From the NCBI RefSeq assembly GCF_003846445.2, contig NZ_CP030139.2:2211223-2275222 (forward strand): a DNA stretch of 64,000 nt, read 5' to 3'. The translations under genes and the position numbers were made by a program. Numbering within the stretch: the first letter of the stretch is position 1; each line of letters starts with the position of its first letter. The DNA comes from Synechococcus elongatus PCC 11801 (GTDB lineage: Bacteria; Cyanobacteriota; Cyanobacteriia; Synechococcales; Synechococcaceae). This document shows, one piece after another, positions 60,985 to 64,000 of the stretch. The notes under the pieces are model-generated. The model was not told the origin of the DNA. It saw only the letters and a list, made by a program, of their open reading frames with translations, and made no database searches.

Positions 60985-61532
60985 AGCTAACCGTTAAACT
61001 CCGTTAGCAGTAACTGAGTGGATCTTGGAAGGATCTCAAGGCCACCAGCGTAAGCCAATCATAGCAGCAGGACTTTGCACTTCTAAATAAAACCTAAAGA
61101 AGCCCAGTAAGACGGATGATCAGACTGCAAGTCCTGCCCCAGCCCGTCGATGCTGCTCTTCTAACTGATAGGATTCGACGGATTTAAGAACAGTCTGAAG
61201 GATAATAATCTGAGAAATTAAAGGGATTTAGCGCTGCCAATTCACCGCAATTCTCAAGATTCACTAACCTAAACAGCTGGACAAGATCGTGGGAGCTTGA
61301 AACAGCGATCGCCCTAAACCCTGCTCGGAGGAGCGATCGCCTGATCCCAGCAAATTGTATTGGCGCTTACCAAACCTGAGTGAAGCTTGGCACGGTTCCT
61401 GAAAAAACTGTAAAGAATCATGAGCTTTCTGAGCAGAGTGGGGCTGGGTTAGTTGATCTATCAGACGGGTTGAAATCAATCCCCAGAGTTGAAAAGCGCG
61501 CGCTACGCTGTCGGCAATGTGAGAGCTGGCCC
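60985..61532. other. 548-bp gap without a recognised gene
   Basis: Upstream of gpmI and before the coiled-coil gene. It contains scattered HIP1 sites and a stretch (about 61070-61260) of lower GC content. No protein frame with family features and no tRNA-like structure were recognised. A small RNA cannot be excluded. Confidence 0.4.
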
Positions 61533-62066
61533 ATGCAGACTGAATCGCGCGAACCGGCACCCCACCCCGCAACCCCCAAGGCATTGGCCGAGTTGGATGC
61601 CGCGATCGCTCAGTTAGAAGCAGAAGTTCAAGCCCTACCCGCCGACTTGACTGCGCAGATGCAGCAGGAGTTAGCCCAGCTTGATGGACTTGCGAAAGAG
61701 ATTGCAGCGCAAGCAGCGGCGCTCACCCACTCTCTGCAAGCTTTTGCTAGCCAAGCGACTCAACTTAATCCGGTCTATCGGCGTTGGCGGCAACAGCAGG
61801 GCGCGATGTTACTACCCCCGACGGCGATCGATGGCCAGCGCCACCATGTGCGGCTACAGCGACAACGCCCCGCTCATCTGTGGGAAACAGCGACTTGTGA
61901 AGTGCCGTCAATTGAGCAGTATGGTGGCTGCTATCGCTTGGTGAAACAGACGGTGCCCTTGGGGTGGACACCTCCCAGCTTGGAGCAACCGGAGACGGCT
62001 GAATCTCTGCAGTCTTGGTTAACGCGGAGTCGGCAGCGAGTTTTGAAGGACTTTTCGGGTCTGTAG
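61533..62066 (+). CDS. Hypothetical protein with N-terminal coiled coil
   Basis: 177 residues from the ATG at 61533, chosen for its GAGAG upstream; the longer frame adds 51 codons without protein features. An alanine-, glutamine- and leucine-rich coiled coil (about residues 17-80) is followed by a small domain with aromatic clusters (YGGCYRLVKQTVPLGWTPP) and one conserved-looking cysteine pair. No family recognised. Confidence 0.65.
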   Translation: MQTESREPAPHPATPKALAELDAAIAQLEAEVQALPADLTAQMQQELAQLDGLAKEIAAQAAALTHSLQAFASQATQLNPVYRRWRQQQGAMLLPPTAIDGQRHHVRLQRQRPAHLWETATCEVPSIEQYGGCYRLVKQTVPLGWTPPSLEQPETAESLQSWLTRSRQRVLKDFSGL

Positions 62067-62206
62067 ATTGAGGCTTTCGAGCAGCGTGTCTAAGAGAGTC
62101 GTTGTCACCAAACAACGCTGGCTGCTCCTCAAGATAACGCTAGAAGACTTCCCGCTGCCAGCATCTTCGCCTAGGCTGAGAGCGATTCGCGTCAGGAAAT
62201 GGTGCC

Positions 62207-63037
62207 GTGCCGCTCTCCAGTCACTTGCGATCGCTCTTGCTCTACCTCCTGCTGGGGGCGATCGCGATCGTGATGTTGATCCCGCTGCTCTGGCTGGTCA
62301 GTACGGCCTTTAAGTCAGCAGGTGAGGACATTTTTCAGTTTCCGCCGCAGTTTCTCCCGTCGCAACCGACGCTGGATAACTTCCGCCGGGTCTGGGCTGA
62401 GAACCCACTGGCCCAGTACTTCTTTAACAGCACATTGGTGGCCTTGTTGACGGTGGGGCTCAATTTACTGTTCTGTTCCTTGGCTGCTTACCCTCTAGCG
62501 CGCTTGGAGTTCAAAGGGCGGCAGACGATCTTTCTGCTGATTGTGGCCACCATCCTGATTCCGTTTCAGGTGGTGATGATTCCGCTCTACGTCCTGATCA
62601 TCAATCTGGGACTGCGCAATACTTACCTCGGACTGGTGTTCCCCTACCTAGCGTCAGCCTTTGGCATCTTTCTCTTGCGCCAAGCCTTCCAATCAATTCC
62701 CAAAGACTTGGAGGAAGCTGCCCGCATTGATGGTTGCAACGATTTGGGCGTTTGGTGGAATGTGATGATTCCTTCGGCGCGGCCCGCGCTGATCACCTTG
62801 GCGATCTTTGTCTTCATCGGCTCTTGGAGTGACTTCCTCTGGCCGCTGATTATTTTGGATGAGCCTGATCGCTACACCTTGCCCTTAGGAATCGCGACCC
62901 TCGCCAGTGGCTTCTCGCTGGACTGGCGCTTAGTAGCAGCGGGTTCAGTGTTGTCGATTCTGCCGGTCTTTGGAGTCTTCTTGGCGCTGCAACGCTACAT
63001 CGTGCCTTCGGCTGCCGCTAGTGGTGTGAAGGGGTAG
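62207..63037 (+). CDS. Carbohydrate ABC transporter permease (MalG type)
   Basis: 276 residues, GTG start after CAGGAAAT, six membrane helices. The EAA loop EEAARIDGCNDLGVWWNVMIPSARP region (about residues 165-188) is the ATPase contact of binding-protein-dependent permeases. Similar permeases carry glucosylglycerol, sucrose or other sugars. It stands alone; partner permease, binding protein and ATPase are not adjacent. Confidence 0.9.
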   Translation: MPLSSHLRSLLLYLLLGAIAIVMLIPLLWLVSTAFKSAGEDIFQFPPQFLPSQPTLDNFRRVWAENPLAQYFFNSTLVALLTVGLNLLFCSLAAYPLARLEFKGRQTIFLLIVATILIPFQVVMIPLYVLIINLGLRNTYLGLVFPYLASAFGIFLLRQAFQSIPKDLEEAARIDGCNDLGVWWNVMIPSARPALITLAIFVFIGSWSDFLWPLIILDEPDRYTLPLGIATLASGFSLDWRLVAAGSVLSILPVFGVFLALQRYIVPSAAASGVKG

Positions 63038-63146
63038 ATTCCGATTTACACCAGAGGATAGTAGCAACTGAGCCGTATCGCAGGTTGCCAGATTGTAGTG
63101 AAGTCGTTCGCTAGGGTAAGGGCTGTTCTGTTAGCTGTGCGCGTTC

Positions 63147-63794
63147 ATGTCCATCGTTGCTGACACCTTGCTCGAAGCCTTGAATTGGCGGTATGCCACC
63201 AAAGCCTTCGACCCCGATCGCAAAATCCCGGCAGACACTTGGGAGGCACTTCAACAATCCCTCGTGCTGACTCCCTCTTCCTACGGCCTGCAGCCTTGGA
63301 AAGTGATTCAAGTGGAGTCCCCCGAACTGCGATCGCAACTGCTGCCGAACTCCTACAACCAAAAACAAGTGGTGGATGCGTCCCACCTGATTGTTTTTGC
63401 AGCCCGCACAGCACTGAGCGAAAGCGATGTCGATCGCTTGATTGAGCTGACTTCTAGTACGCGCAATGTCCCAGCTGACAAGCTGGCGGGCTATCGCAAC
63501 ATGATGGTTGGCGATCTTGTCCAAGGCCCCCGCAGCGCCATCATCAATTACTGGGCAGCTAATCAGGCCTACATTGCGCTGGGCAATTTCCTGACAGCGG
63601 CAGCTTTGCTGGGTATCGATACCTGCGCTTTGGAAGGCATCATTCCGTCTGCTTACGATGAGCTGCTCAACCTCAAGGGCACAGGGTATCAGACGGTCGT
63701 GGCCGCTGTGGCTGGCTACCGCTCGGCAGCGGATCCCTATGCAGGTCTAGTGAAGGTTCGCTATCCGGCAGCTGAACTGATTGAGACTCGCTAG
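63147..63794 (+). CDS. NAD(P)H-dependent nitroreductase family oxidoreductase
   Basis: 215 residues. WRYATKAFDPDRKIP near the start, SSYGLQPWKVI (FMN contacts) and the late EGIIPSAYDELL are typical of NfsB-like FMN enzymes. Reduces quinones or nitro compounds; physiological substrate unknown. Confidence 0.92.
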   Translation: MSIVADTLLEALNWRYATKAFDPDRKIPADTWEALQQSLVLTPSSYGLQPWKVIQVESPELRSQLLPNSYNQKQVVDASHLIVFAARTALSESDVDRLIELTSSTRNVPADKLAGYRNMMVGDLVQGPRSAIINYWAANQAYIALGNFLTAAALLGIDTCALEGIIPSAYDELLNLKGTGYQTVVAAVAGYRSAADPYAGLVKVRYPAAELIETR

Positions 63795-63909
63795 GTTTTG
63801 CCGGTAACTCAAGAGTGAAAAATGGGCTGGGTAAGCAGGCTAAGGCGCTCTTGTCTGCCAGCACCAGCCTTCTTTGCTACCGTTCAAATCAGTGCTGCTA
63901 GATGACTCA

Positions 63910-64000
63910 ATGGCCAAAGCCAAACCTGCTTGGAGCTACGAAACCGCGATCGCGGAAGTGGAACAAGTTGTCCAGCAACTAGAGAGTGGCGAACTGCCCT
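63910..64000 (+). CDS. xseB: Exodeoxyribonuclease VII small subunit, 3'-truncated by window edge
   Basis: 30 complete codons from the ATG at 63910. WSYETAIAEVEQVVQQLESG matches the first helix of XseB. It pairs with XseA to degrade single-stranded DNA. A GTG at 63892 is an alternative start. The rest lies outside the window. Confidence 0.85.
   Translation, partial: MAKAKPAWSYETAIAEVEQVVQQLESGELP

Overview
The window looks like the chromosome of a freshwater cyanobacterium of the Synechococcus elongatus (PCC 6301/7942) type. It carries phycobilisome core genes (apcE, apcA, apcB, apcC), psb27, PII (glnB) with an NtcA box, System II cytochrome c maturation genes and the cyanobacterial atp gene order with separate b and b' subunits. 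The palindrome GCGATCGC (HIP1) is scattered through almost every gene. ApcE has only two linker repeats, which fits a two-cylinder phycobilisome core. The strain assignment is from memory, not from a search.

Layout. 1-7.7 kb: hemA (5' end outside the window), small enzymes, an O-methyltransferase, a nucleotidyltransferase fused to a degenerate phosphomannomutase domain, a tiny membrane protein and a methyltransferase. 7.7-10.2 kb: AT-richer stretch with a CNNM/CorC-type protein and a lipoprotein. 10.2-15.4 kb: two-domain PPK2, ribF, DUF751, rbfA, GH3 hydrolase. 15.4-18.2 kb: a very AT-rich, HIP1-free island holding one broken gene. 18.2-24.1 kb: BASS transporter, msrB, MlaD/MlaF-like pair, DUF3611, recA and a 54-residue basic protein. 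24.2-30.5 kb: pgeF, birA, an M23 peptidase, psb27, then a tightly overlapped operon of ferredoxin, 59-residue protein, DUF3326, CPBP protease and a fibrillin-like protein. 30.6-37.8 kb: the atp operon and a methyltransferase. 38.1-41.9 kb: apcE and apcABC. 42-47.9 kb: ftsW, ccdA, ccs1, glnB, galE, tlyA. 47.9-49.5 kb: duplicated secreted proteins and a small ORF. 49.5-64 kb: purB, a b-type cytochrome subunit, formaldehyde detoxification genes, DUF924, a tyrosine phosphatase, ebfC, DUF4079, a cellulose-synthase-like enzyme, a matrixin-like protease, secG, gpmI, an ABC permease, a nitroreductase and the start of xseB.

The most unusual item is the island at 15.4-18.2 kb. Reading back from 18035 on the minus strand gives one continuous protein frame of 845 codons interrupted by a single TAA (17898-17900). 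The frame encodes a cold-shock-type domain, about 100-residue helical repeats, a PD-(D/E)XK-type nuclease core and a C-terminal cysteine-rich zinc-binding tail. The island lies between the 3' ends of two convergent genes, and each junction carries an imperfect copy of the same 18-bp sequence. Together these suggest a horizontally acquired nucleic-acid-targeting (possibly defence) gene that is now broken, or is expressed in two parts.

Other points are the loss of all four catalytic loops in the phosphomannomutase-like domain, a HLR1-like site upstream of apcA, a strong hairpin between apcB and apcC, and a protease gene whose 3' end overlaps that of the cellulose-synthase-like gene. No tRNA, rRNA, CRISPR array or insertion sequence was recognised.
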